Source: Malachius bipustulatus
Taxonomy: Eukaryota; Arthropoda; Insecta; Coleoptera; Melyridae
Length of the DNA: 64,000 nucleotides
Assembly (NCBI GenBank): GCA_910589415.1
Contig: OU342635.1
Span: forward strand, 10,106,001 to 10,170,000
Reading direction: 5' to 3'
Below the pieces are notes generated by a model. The model searched no databases and was not told where the DNA came from. It was given only the letters and a program-made list of their open reading frames with translations. The translations under genes and the position numbers were made by a program. The stretch's first letter is position 1. Every line of letters begins with the position of its first letter. Of the stretch, positions 35,855 through 49,500 are shown in pieces.

Positions 35855-36045
35855 GTTGGAGTTTCAAGAAATTAACAAGCGCCTAGGGGGACTGGCTTTT
35901 TGGGGGCTAAAAAGAGGCATGGGAGACTGTCCTAACCTGATCACTGACCTCAGGTCATTATTGCCAGGTTAGGTGTCTCTCCCTAACTGTAGGGCCTCAA
36001 AAAGCTAGTCCCCCTAAACACTTGTAGAAATTTACATCTTTGAAA
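35855..36045. mobile_element. foldback element, ~190 bp
   Basis: The left arm CAAGCGCCTAGGGGGACTGG, then CTTTTTGGGGGCT, pairs with the right arm AGGGCCTCAAAAAGCTAGTC, then CCCCTAAACACTTG. Inner pairing continues through CTAACCTGATCACTGACCTC against CAGGTTAGG. There is no open frame. Confidence 0.85.
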
Positions 36046-36278
36046 ATGTCCTGATTTAGTCTTGGTTTATGAAATATCATTTCTGTCATGATCAAAATTA
36101 GAGATGAAGATTTGTTGGAATATCAATAACAGTCTATTATTTGGAATGGGTTTTTTGGAGAATACTTACTTAATTCTTGTATGCTATTATAAAGCAAGAT
36201 TACAAGGAATTATAGATAGCTCGTTATATTTATTTTATCAGCCTGTTATTTTGTTTTATAGTATTAAGTGTTAATCGT

Positions 36279-36372
36279 CTAAAGCTGGGTTTACATACAT
36301 ATTTGTATATCAAATATAATGATAACAAATCACTATTTACATTCACATCTTTTTATGTAAACCCAGCTTTAG
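36279..36372. repeat. 94-nt hairpin with 19-bp perfect stem
   Basis: CTAAAGCTGGGTTTACATA at the left and its exact complement TATGTAAACCCAGCTTTAG at the right enclose about 56 nt of AT-rich loop. It is most likely a tiny MITE; the perfect stem suggests that it is recent. Confidence 0.88.
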
Positions 36373-36884
36373 ATTATTTTACATTTTTAGAAGATTATAG
36401 AATCATTATGAATGAAACATTTCCATTTCCCGTTAATTACTTGGCAATAATAGCGACAAGTTTGTTAACCATACGTCACTTGATTAGTTCCTATGAATTA
36501 GTAACTGTTATTTCTACCATTTATTATCAGCTTCATCTTGATTGTTCGTTAATGTCCTTATTCACAAAGAAGTTATGCCATTTGATGATTTATTCTGATA
36601 ATTTGATAGTTTATGAAGGTGGAGCTTAATAGATTTTTTTCTAATTAGCTAGAATCAATAAATTTTAACAAGAACAGTTTCTTTATGAATACGGGCAATA
36701 ATTTATTCATTTATTTTTGTTTATATGTAATAAAAATATTCTTCTTGAAGAAGGTGAGATATAAAATCAATTTTCTTTCTGGCAGTTTTTTAACCAAAAT
36801 TTCATAAACTTTTGTAGGTATGGGACAATAATAATAAATTTTTTTAACTCTGTTTTCATTATTTTTCTTTTTTATTCTCCTGAA

Positions 36885-37112
36885 ATGAAACATATCTCAT
36901 TATTTTTTCCTTTGGAAGTTGTTTCCTTCTAAAACTTGAAATGAAGTTCCTAAGTTTTCTTCTCCTGAAACCTGAAATACATGTTCCCTCCTAAAACCTG
37001 AAATAAATGTTCTCTTTGCCAACCTGAAATGAAGAGTTGATCCCTACTTTTTCCTCCTTAAACCTGAAATGAATGTTCTCTTAGGAAACCTGAAAATCTG
37101 AAATGAAACACT
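36885..37112. repeat. minisatellite of CCTAAAACCTGAAATGAA units
   Basis: Six or more irregular copies of an AAACCTGAAATGAA core separated by TGTTCTC/TTCCTCC spacers of about 15-30 nt. It lies just downstream of the Grip 3' end, with no coding potential. Confidence 0.8.
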
Positions 37113-37586
37113 TTTTCCATATAATCGGTTTAATTAAAAAATTACATAAATTAAATAATCGTAGTTGTAGTAGTTGGATATGGAAAGAGTGTGAAGTGAA
37201 ATGAAATAAAGGGATGCAGTCCATTGATGGTTAAGTAAAAATAAATATTTTTGTATAAATAACATGGAATTTCCTAATTTTTGATCTTTTTATAAAGTCT
37301 TTGTAATAGTGTTCTGGCTTGATGATAACGAAGTCTTTGATAATGTATTGAGATTATCCTGAAAATTGAAAAGATTGAATTAAAAATGCTGCAAATATTT
37401 ACATCAAATTTAGAAGTCACAGCATACAGAGTGGTTCAAAATAATTTGAATGTTGTGAGAAGTGTTTTTTTTTCTTCTCCCCGGATATTGGAAATTAAGA
37501 CAACGAACAAGGCTGAAACTGAAATCAGAAGCAGGAATCCAAATAGCGATAGTGCTTTATCAAAGGTTTAATAATTAAATAATACA

Positions 37587-40500
37587 TCATGACATTTTTT
37601 GAACCACCTTGTATGAGCAATAAATTACCATTACCTTTTCACAAAAATTCAAACTAGGATTCCTCGCTATAACCAGTTCAATTCTGTCACCTGCAGATGC
37701 TATCAGTGGCACTGTCAGACAGCAGTCAAAATCAACAGTTTTGGTATCATTCACCTGAAAAATTATCCCATGAAAAACGACTTTTAATATAAAAGTACCC
37801 TGGGAACCCCCTGTCACAGATATAATTAAGAGCAACGTAATACAGTAGAATCTCGATTATCTGTTTCAATTTGATTTGAAAAATTTCCTCCTACCCACCT
37901 GTATTATCCTATCATAAGGCTTCAACAATCCGACAATATCAGCCGGTCCTCCTTTCCTAATCCGATTAACATACACTCCTTTCTCGTACAACCCGTCACT
38001 GACGCTGAACCCATAATCATCATAAATCGAATCCTTGAACAATGTCACGTGATAGATATCATTGTCCAACATGCTCTCGTTGCTGTACATGTCTTGGACT
38101 GGCAGGCGATGGAAGAACGTGCTGGTGGTACCGTAGCTGTTATCGTATCTCATCGAGTTGGGGAAGTTATTGTAATTGGGTAGCGGCAGGGGACTGGGAC
38201 ACGGGCAGTAGGGGTCTTCCATGTCCGAGTAGAACTGCAGGTCCGAATCGTGCTTCGATTTCAGGGGGCTGGGGAGTTTGCTGGAGTCGTGGTGGCGCTG
38301 GTAGGAGATCGCTTCGCTTAGGATCGATTCTTCGTCTTTGATGTCTATGCCTTGTTCTGTGCAAGATACTTATTTATTTACGGAATAATAATTTAGGGAT
38401 GCACTAATGACTTACCCGAGCCAACTATTTCGTTAAAATTATCACAGTTTGTGCCATCCCAAGAGTGTACGGCGCTATCTTCGCTTACTAAACCCGGACT
38501 AGAATAGTTACATCTTGACTCATCGCTTGCGTTATCTACAATTCAAATGAAATTAATAATAATAAAAATTAGATCGATAAAAGAGAATAAAAAGTTGACC
38601 AACCTGTATTTTTTAATGTTCTGGATATTTTCAATTGCACTCTGTCCCCGGATGATTGGAGCAGGCGTATTGCTTCAGATAAAGGCCTATGCTCCAAACT
38701 CTCATCATTGATTGCCAAAATTCTATCACCGACATGTAATGCACCAGTTTTTTCAGCTAATCCACCTGAAAAATAGTTTTAAAATTAGTTCCAAACAAAT
38801 TTTTCCATTTTTTGTTTTGGTACAATATCTGCATGGAATTCAATTACATACTTAAGTTCCCAATTTTTTGATAGTTAAAAATATGAAACTGCAAAACAAA
38901 AATAATTGAATAATTATTAAGATATATCGATCATTTGAACTATTATTATGAAAAAACAACAAAACTGGAACAAAACCAGAAGCATTCCTGACAAAAGAAC
39001 AATCTCCCAACGATTCCTAACAAGTTAACAAAACTTGAATCAATTATTCTATTACCTTCAGTCAACCTGGACAACACAATCGGCTCCGAACAATCCTCGC
39101 TTCCTGCGATGGTGATTCCCAAAGGTCCACCGTATTTGTGCAGCTCCACCGTATAGACGACGCTATCCAGAAACAGATTCGCGTTCTCGGTCTCCGTTTT
39201 CTCGACCTTGAGGGTGACGATGTCGTTGGTGGAGGACTGGAGGATCTCGAAGACGGCCTCGATGTTGAAATGGTCCAGAGGCTTATGGTCGATCTCCAGG
39301 AGGCGGTCCCCCGCGTGCAGGGTGCCGGTGCGGTGGGCAATGGAACCGCGACGGATTTCCGAGATTATGAACGGCTCCTCGGGGCGAATCTTGGAAGCTT
39401 TAGGATCACAAAATTTGATTGTTTTAAAAAAGGTTTAACTTAAAACAGTTTAATAGTGGGTATTGGCAGTATTTTTTTTGGGTTTTATTGTTGCATTATG
39501 TTATCTTGGGATTAGGTCCCATGAACAGATTTGTGATAAAGTAACTACAGTCTCGAATTATTTATTTATAGAAATCGCGGTTATTTATTTAACACTATCA
39601 TTAGCACTATATACTACTATAGGGTTTTCATAGTCAGCTTCTGCTTTTCTTATGTCCATCGTATGTTTTTTTTATGTTATTAGGGGTAAGAAAAATCAAG
39701 AAATCTAATCTATCAATAGAAAAAAAGTTTGAGAAAAATCAAGGCAGACAATATGACGTTATAGTAATTTCATTGTAAATATTTCCTGCCTGTGTCTATC
39801 AAATTGCTCATCTGATTTTATACGCAGCTTTTTCCTAATTTAATGACCGACCTCGTATTCTTGTTAACGGTCTGCGATATACCTACCCATGGTGTGCATT
39901 AAATTATTTCCCACCCTTATAATATAGACTGGACGTTTTTATTTTGAAGGAAAATGTTTTTGGAGCCTTCACTGGAGTTGGGTGATTTTTTACATATAAT
40001 TGAGTATAATGCCGCATTTAAATTTTGAATTTCCATGGTCGATTTCGAATAAAAAGTAAAAAATAAATAAAACATCACCAGGCGCGGTTAAAATGTGCCT
40101 GGAGCTTTCCAGCAAATATGAAGTTATATTGCGGGAGATATTTGGCGAAATTGTGAGAAAAGCCATCCTGCAGCTCATAATATATCTATATTCGTGGGAT
40201 AAAGCGAGTAAGTAATAATAAGTAATTTTTTTTTTATTCCTCACACCTACACCACGTTAATAATGTTACACACTCATATTTTATACTGCATGCATGGATG
40301 TTGAGCTTAAAACCGTTTTATTTTTTGTCTAATTCACTGAATTTTATTTATTTAGGTAGATTTACATTAAATCTTTGCTCTACATTTTCACTTGCAAATT
40401 ACAACGAGAGAATAATACAGTTCTTTAAATAATTTCAACAACGTCACATTTTGCTTTCGGTAATCTTTATTAAAACCCAATTGTCATGCGCAAACGCTTA

Positions 40501-43500
40501 TTATTTGATCAATTTTACCTTTCTACGTGTTATTAATATTGTTTGTAATAAATTAGCACAAAAATAAGATATTATGATTCAAAATTCCCCCCAGAATGAC
40601 TACACAGCTCCACCACTTAACCCTAGATGGCTCTGTAGTCTGTACTAATTTTTTGTTTCCATGTGCGTTAAAAAAAAAACGACTTGAACTTAGGTACCTA
40701 CTTATACGTGTATTTCACGCGCATGGGCGCATATTATGTCATTTGAGTGTAATAAGAAAAAGAAGACAATAAGAATGGGTATTTACCGGTTTACACTTAC
40801 CAGTAATGGTAATTCCCAGCCCTGGTCCGCGTTTAGGCAGTTTCACAGTGAAGATCCCGCTCGAAGGCACGATTGTGTCGGCGACGTCGAACTCCACCTG
40901 TAGCGTCAGTTTCGAGTTGCCGTTCGATTCGCCTCCGAGATCGAGCACCGAGACGATCTCCTGCAGGGTCAGATTGGATTGATGGTTCACAGACACGATG
41001 CGGTCACCCACTTGTAGACACCCGCATCTTTAACAAATAATTATTCGATACTTTCGGGAAATATATTTTGTGTGACCCTGCTTTCTAATCGCGTAGGGTG
41101 GTGCAAGCTCTATTTCTACAAAAATTATATATTCCAGTACAAGAGAAAACACAAAAATATGTCTTCTACCAGATTTTGAATCAATTTTTTTTTCGAATTT
41201 TTTCCATCAAATCCTGCACTGAGATTGGATAGGGGGGCTCTACGAAATGCAAAATATATCGATCCTATAATTGGCTAGGACTGTGCAATGGTAAGTTAAT
41301 TAAAGCATCGTTTTAACGAATTTTTCTAAAGGGTACATTTACATCAAATCCTGCAGTATCTTTTGACAGGGCTTTGTAAAATATCTCGATTCTCATAGGT
41401 ACCATTGACATATATTGACACTTGCACTATAATCGACTAGGGTTCAGCAAAATACGTGTTCTTCTCTAAAAATGCAGTTCTTATTCATTTCAATCATTTC
41501 AATTGTGACTTGCCAGGGTCCTGCAAAACATTGAGGTCTATTTTGGTCTCCTCTTGAGGCACCTCGATATAAATTCAAATCCTTATAGCTATTATTTGTT
41601 GGCCTAGCAACATAATCGATTAGGGTGTGCAAAAATAAGTTAATTTAGAAGAGCCCTTCAAAATATCTCGATTCTTAATCATAATCAGTCATAAATCAAT
41701 AAGAAATAATAATAAGAACAAATATAAGACACAGAAAATTAGTTCTTTCACGACTATCTGTTAATTATCTTGTTGGATTCTGTGCTATTATCAGATAGGG
41801 TTGTGCAACACGAGGTTGTCGACCTTTATAACAAGAAATAGCTTTTCCTAATAAGATCTTTATTCTTATCACAGTATTTATGAGCATACCCCTGCGATTG
41901 AGTAGGGTCGTGAATATTTCATGACTAATTCCAGGAGAAAACTATTTTTATCTTTCCAATAATCGAATGATTTTGTTAGACCCTGACTAGTGTTATTTAT
42001 TTCATTATTGTTAACCCTGCAAGCACTTTTTGAAAGAATGACACTGTCTGTCTACCTATAGGTGAAAATGTTTTGTTACATGTTATGGACTGTTATTGAA
42101 AAATCAATAAATGATAACATTACATTGATATAAAAAATAATATATTAGACGAATAAAATGATATCTCCTGAATTGTAGAGCTTGTTTATTGCGTCTCGGA
42201 CTCATGGCATGCCTTCTGGGGCCACGATATATCGATCCTTGCTTTAATTTTGCTTTTTGGTCTCATGCCATATTCTCCTGCTCGGTGAATTTGATTTGAT
42301 TGAACGAGAAACAATTTCACTAGCTGATCGAAATCAGAAATAAGACTCCAATAAAATGCAAATTGCGAGAGACGTATCTTTTGTTTCCACGCGTTGCATC
42401 GTCGTTTCATGAAATGGCAATCACAGATTAATTTAAAAAGAATCAAGACGATGTGATTCCTTTGATGAATTTTATCAGGTGCCCAGGTTTGATGTTGATG
42501 TGACGAGAGATGTGAAGTTTGAAAAAGTAATTTAGAAGTTCTTAACTTAATTTTTGCCGGACCCTGTTCTTTTGAGCGGGATTCATAAGAAAACAAGCCT
42601 CCGGGGAAAGATCGTGGGATTAAGTTTAACATATTGGAATAAATTTTAGAAATAGATACCTACACGAGATTACTTGAATCTCTCAAAAATGGCGTCGCTT
42701 TGACGGATTCTGTTTGATCTACCTAAGGGTTAGTTGATAATTAATCATCAATTAAATGTTCCAGAATAGATTATCCTGATTATAGTGAATAATTTAATTA
42801 ATTTGTGTTACGGAAATATCAACAAGTAATTTTGCATAATATCCCTGCTCGGCAAAAAAAATTGACAACACCGCCGAAAAATTATTCAGAGGATATTTTT
42901 GACAATAGCCTTGAAAATAGCGTTTATTGCTGTCAGAAAAACTTGAATAGAGTGGGGAATTTCTAGTTTCCTTTTTTCATTTTTAAAGAGGAATTTCTCT
43001 TTTAAATTCTTAGCCGAATAAGATAAAACATTGGTACAAAAAATAAATTCAACAGCATGAATTTTACTACTTTTTGACGTAAAATTGATGTGGCAAATGT
43101 CAAATATGTCGTTGTAATCCTTGAAAACTTCAAAATTAAAAAAAAAGGATTGATAGGTTGTTTAGTTTATTATATTACATAATATCATTGTTTTCGTCGA
43201 TCAGAACGATCTGTAGGACATAATGATGTTCACATCACGGTGAAAAATTTTGTTTGTAAGATATAGTCTAAGGAAAAACCCATGAATAATATAGACACAC
43301 CATCCTGTTTAAATTGGTTTGAAGTTTTCCAAAAATTTTACAGAATCAGGACTGAGGTTATCTAGCTGTATCTGTTAGTGTAGATTTTGTTTACAAGAGT
43401 TTTAAATTCTGTAACCAGTCTATTGTTTCTATGAAAATTTCATGAATTGATTTAAAACCTCCTAGAAATTTGGTTAAAAAAATTAAAAAATTAAATGTAG

Positions 43501-46500
43501 AAATGAAAAACGCTTTTTTAAATATCGTCAAATAACTGAAAAAAGTCTTTTTTGACGGTGTATCTCGAAGATGGCTATGTATTTAGTAAATAAAGATTTT
43601 CATAATATATGGCACTTCCGGTTTGCCGGAAGTTAACATTAACTTTAGCTTTTTAAGCAGTAGGTGCCATTTTATTTTCGTTTTCTATTTTTTGGCTTAC
43701 CAAATTTTCTATAAACACTTTTGCTACATCTCTGATAGTTCTTGAGATAGCTTTCTTAAGGCTTTATTTTGCCAGAAAAATTATTACACCTTTATTGCTT
43801 GTTATTAAGAGACAAATATTTGACTGCTAACTAACTGCTAACTAACTGTAGATCAAGATAACCGTGGATTATCTTCAAGTTATTGTTTACAATGTTTTTG
43901 ACTACAATTCCCGGGGAAGGCCCGAACTGATAACCATGTATAGCCGACCAAGAGACATAACGAAAAAATCTGATTGTTAAACTGTCATATTTTATGACTT
44001 CAACAATATTTTAATAATCCAAAAATTGATAAAATGACAAAAGTCGTTTCGTTATATCTCTGGTCCAACTATACAGGGTGCACCATGTATCCTTCTCTAT
44101 ATTGCTATCTCTTAACGCTAACAGATACACGGTCGGTTAAACAAGTCCAAAGAAGCGCAATTTTGTGGTCATATCGAATCATTCAAGACATACAAAATAT
44201 CTGTGACCGTTCCTGAAATATCCTGAAAAAACTGAAAAATAGAGATTTCTTATTTTTGATTATATTTTGATTTTTTGATAAAAAAAAAAAAAACTGTCGT
44301 TATAGTTATCGTTTGTCCAGTGAGTGTTGTCCGGTGAGATGCCACACTGATCCTGACTACAAACGATTCGATTTTAAGAGATTTAATTCGTAAAATTATA
44401 ATAATTTTATTATCAAAATAATAATATTTATAATATTTATTATAAATTAATATAATAAATTATTAGAATACAATAATTGATTCTATTCTTACAATTATTA
44501 TAATAATTAGTAATTAGTATGAATTAAATCACATTAAATCAAATCGTTTATAGTTAGGATCAGTGTGGCATCTCACCGGACAACAATATCACTGGACAAA
44601 CCATATCTGATAACTTTTAATTTTGGGCAAGAGAATAATTTCTAACATTTTTCAAAAATATTAGAAAATCTTAATTTTCTTTTCATAAGAATCAAAACCA
44701 TTCCCTTTTAGGACTCGACGAATCGCTAGAGACGTTTAGTCTTGAAAATCCTCCAAAGATTCCGAAGCCTGTTTGGATTTGTAGAGCTCAAACTTCACAA
44801 CTTCTCTAACTAGAAGAAAAGAAAAACTCACCTGTATGCCGGGGAATCCACAGCGATCCTGCTGATGAGAATATCCGCAGGCCGATCCTCGGAATGCTCG
44901 CCCACGGCTACGGATAACCCGTAGCCGCAAGTTCCGGGCTCCTGATGGAGGATCACGGATAGTGTCTCGGGATGAGACACTCCTCCCAGACCGCTCAAGC
45001 CGCCGGTACATCCGCAATAGTTACTGACTGGATTTGATTAAAAAATTGTTTAAAATACATTTAACAATAATTTATTTAAGGAACTAGATTAAAAAAAAAT
45101 GTTTTGATCCCCCTATGAGGAAGAACTGGAAATTTCTGCTAGAAGTTTATTAAGTCCACATAATAATTAAGACAACTGCCACATTTTTACTTTTGTTATT
45201 TGATTATTGGAGGACACTACTCTATACAAATATAACTATAGCCTCCTAGCGGATGCAGATTTAGGGATAATCATATTATATAGGGATAAATTAAAGTCTC
45301 GAGAAAAATAACAAGCAACATTCTTGAGGTTATTGATGAAACTGACTTAAATGGATGCGACAAAGTAGGTACTTAATCGAGTTATGAAAAAAAAAGATCA
45401 TTAAGAGTTTCTACTTGTTACTGATGATGGTAATCGATTTTATGTTTCTATGAATGCATTTAGAACGAAGATGAAATTGGCTTTAAATGAATATCTACTC
45501 TACACATGTCTCACTCGGTTTTCCTCCTAATTATACCCAATACACGTTCCTTTGTGCATTCGCCTTAATTAATTGCTAATCTCCCTAGCAATGAGTATTA
45601 TTAAAGGGAATACTATGGGAAACGTGGACAACGTTCAGTTGCAATTTCCAACTAGTACTTAGTACTTACCGTTGCAATTAACCAGGCTTAACACTAATAA
45701 CCTTTACTGGGACATAAATCTTCAATTAAGTCATGTCATGTTTCATATTAAATCGCTATATGTTCCCTTTGTGCTTTGTGGCTCTGAATTGCGACCAGAA
45801 AAAGGCAATGAATGATAAAAAAACCTTACCAGCTTGTTACTGGTTGAAGTAAAACATGTCCGATTATTTCGTCTCTAATAATCAGTCCTGTTTTTTCGTC
45901 ACTAATAATTGGGAGCACGCCGAGTCTGGATATTATGTTATCATTACTGTAAAAAATGTCTTATCTTCAAAGTCCAAAGTATAAATTTTTTTTGAGCTTA
46001 ATTTTTTCAACTTAAATACTGGGCTAATTTTTCCCCGATAGAAATTAAGCGTCTACAAAAGGGGTGAAAGTCTACCTACTTACTTTTAAAATCAAAATTA
46101 AAACAAAACATTTTTTTAGCTGATTTTTTTTATAAAAATTCATCCCCCATTTTATATCGAAATATAGCTTGTCCATGAGATATCCTCAAGCCCAATCCCT
46201 ACTTTCAATTTATATCATCATAGAGTTTTCTTAGCTTCATAAGAAAATTTGAAATTTGACCTTATGAAAGTAGGTATAGTATTTATTCTAAGAGGGGTAA
46301 AATCAGCCCCTACTTTTCTAAGCAATATTTTTACTTGTTTTTATCATTCCTCATGAATGCAAACGGCCAGGTCTCGCCAAGTTCTATAAGACGTAATTAG
46401 CCCCTAATTTTCAAAATTAGAATTATGAAAAAAAAAGTTTTCGTAGCTAATTTCTCAGATAATTTCTGTGTACCTACTTACTTCTCATTTTTTCGTATAA

Positions 46501-49500
46501 AAATGTATGCGCATTTGTTCTTTATGGACTACATTCTCAAAAAAATAAGAAATGGTTAAAATAACTGCTTTCGAAATCAAATAAACAGAGAAGGAGTTGC
46601 TTTCTCTTTATTACGACTGGCCCAATCGTCCCTCTGAATGCAGACGAGCAGGACCCCTTTAAAATAAAGCGCATAAACAGCCCCTTCTTTTCCAAATTTA
46701 ATATGAAAGGAAAGGCGTTCGTAGCTAGCTTCTCAGATAATGTCCAGGTACCCAATCCTATTTTTTTGATAAAATATAAATTGAGCGTTCCTTATTCGAG
46801 GACTTGATAATTAAAAAAATCAAAGGGAAGGTAAATTACCGGTTTCAAAATAAAATTAACAGAGAAGGACTTTTTTATCATTTTCAGTGGTAACTTTTCT
46901 TCTTTTTTATTAAAAATGAGTAGTTGTAAAAATTTAATTTAAACAGAAGGGCTATTTTAGATAATCTCTCAGCCGTTAATATTACATTATATGTATAGGA
47001 AAATATTCCTTCTTCATTGAGTTGTTGTTTCCTCAACAAAAAGGGCAAATTAAAGAACTTTTAGGAAAAGGGATATAATATTTTTTTAAAGAATTAGGTA
47101 GTCCTCGACCTGTCCCTATTTCGTTAACAAAACTTATCTTATCCCTGTAATTCTGGGTAAATACACTACAGGTATATTGTATGTACCTACACGTACAAGT
47201 ACTTGCGCCATTCCATTATTATGCTCCTTAATTGCTATTTCGTTTAATATTCGTGCTGCTGTATTTATTCACAAAGGTGGCGAATTTAACTGACAATAAA
47301 ACAAAGTAAGTAATGTATGACTACAAGCGTTGCAGAAATTCTAATAGGAAATAAATTTACTAACCAAGTGGATAGATTATAATTAATATTTGCTCTATGC
47401 TAGCAACTAGGTACTGATACAATGTCTCCTTTTGGGAGGATAGAATATATCTGAGCGTGCCAAATACATGGTACAAGCAAAGCCTGCATCGAAGATTATT
47501 AATTAAGCCGGACCAAAGCTTTGAGGTTCTCAGAAAAAGGGGGCTGTTAAATGGAATACTTCGACCGGTAATAGGATGCATTCCGATTCGCTTAATTTCT
47601 ATGGGTACTTTTAATCCGACTTAGTCCTTTAAGGCATTGGAAATCAATTAAATGGATTTACGATTAGAGAGCAGAAATGTAATTCTATCGTTTCTAAGGA
47701 ACTCTTCTAAAAATAATATGTGAATAGGTATTAGAAATATAGAAATATTTTCCATTCAGTATTGATTCGTTCTACATCTTTCGGTCTTTTCTCGTTGCAT
47801 CATGAAATGCTCTAGCTCAAAAAATTTAATATTTTTGAGCACGTGCAGAAAGTGAAGGAATTTTAACATTTATTAATAAAATTTGATGTGCTAAAAAAAG
47901 ACTGGAACAAAAAATATCTCATGAATGAATGTATGTTATCAAAGGATAAGAATCAAACCAGAGCGGTCTCATTTTTATTCTCCCCCATAACTCGCTTTAT
48001 TGGATGTAGGAAGAAAGAAATTCAAGCAATCGAAAATATTTTTCACCATTCTATTCTTAGATGGTAAATAAATCGTAAATACTTAGATATTAATAATAAC
48101 TCAGGTTTATGTACGTAAAACACACGAAATGGATGAAGAAAAAACACTTACCAGAGTCTCCATCAAAGGATTTATGAAGAACGCTTTGTCTGTTGGGACG
48201 ATTCTTGTGTCTGGATCGTCTTGAATTCAAAGTACTGAATCCACTAACGCTTTCCGTTTGATGCTGAGCTGTGGAGGAGAAAACGTCCAACTTAAATTCA
48301 GGAAATGAACCATTCCTAATCAAAGAAGAGTTTCGATAATGGAATTAATATTAATACAGACAATTTAACGCTCAATGATCTGACACAATCAGCACGTCTG
48401 TATAGCAACTTTGTTCGAGACGCCGAAAACAGATTCGAAAAAAGTTAAACAATTTTTTTTTAACAGTTCAGTACCTGCCTGCCTAAGTAGTTTTATATAA
48501 AAAGTTATGAAATCGAAAAATGGAATTTTTTAACAAAATCAGTTTTTGTAAAAGTGAATATATTATAATGCAAGACACAGATTATCTCGAATAGATTTTT
48601 TCCATAACAATAATTATTATTATTTCAATATAAAATCGCAACAGAAAAGGAAAACACATGTATTTAATTACAGAAAAAAATTAAATAAATAGGTATAAGT
48701 AGTGGGCTAATTGTAGGATATCGCGAGAAACCTAACCGATGGGATATCCTGTACATAAATAAGAGGAAAATCGCAATGTGGTTGCTTCTTGAGTACAACC
48801 GCTGATCTTGTCGATCGCTGAATATTTATGACCGGAACTGGACTCGGAAAAATCAGTAATATATTCAGAAGACATGACTTCTGGTTTCAACCGATAAAAC
48901 AATCACGGCTGGTTTTGGAGTTTCTATAAATAATTGAAGCGATTTCAGACGATGTCTAGACGATCTGTTATACATATTATCCAGAGGGGTCATGGAAGTT
49001 TATGATTAAAATTTGATAGTCATAAGATCAATATAAAAGATAAATGACCAGGGACTTGGAATTTTGAAGACAAGTTACATCTTTCTAAATTATAAGAAAA
49101 TACCTAGCTGTTACGCTATTATCGTTATCGAGTAGCGGAATATAAAACGAGAAAAGATTAGAAGTATAAAATAAGCGAAGAAAAATTGTCGTCATACAAA
49201 GGAATCATACATCTCCTCAGATCAGAAGTTACCATTTTTACAACGTCCATCTGATATAATTATATTTTTATTATCAAGAAAGATCTTCCGAATTGACTTC
49301 AAATGGAATTTATAAAATGTTGAATTTTTAAGAGTGATATGAAAAAATATCGGTAGTTATCTCTTCCGAATTATATATCTCTTCAGTAGTTAGTTCTCAA
49401 CGTTTTTCGAATTAAGTACAGATCTTTTCTGTTGTTATCTCTTAAAATTTCTTATTGATATAATTATTTTTTTTTAGTTTACTTATCTTCTTTCGAATCG

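Larger units (their letters stand above)
33470..37586. other. convergent intergenic region between SLC35E1 and Grip
   Basis: Tail-to-tail interval holding GAT (33491-33509) and ATT (33559-33586) microsatellites and element-like ends near 33661 and 33961 (ACAGGGCGATTGGAAAAT, ACAGGGTGTTAAAG). The MITE at 34624-34811, foldbacks at 35855-36045 and 36279-36372, and the minisatellite at 36885-37112 are described separately. The open frame 36303-36629 starts inside the 36279-36372 hairpin and is not supported as a gene. Confidence 0.55.

Noticed and set aside
36303..36629. 108-residue open frame near 36.3 kb
   Set aside because: It begins inside the loop of the 36279-36372 hairpin and has AT-driven composition without a recognisable domain.
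42186..42632. 148-residue minus-strand open frame in a Grip intron
   Set aside because: No family resemblance, no conserved motif and no splice fit to the Grip exons. A frame this long can occur by chance.
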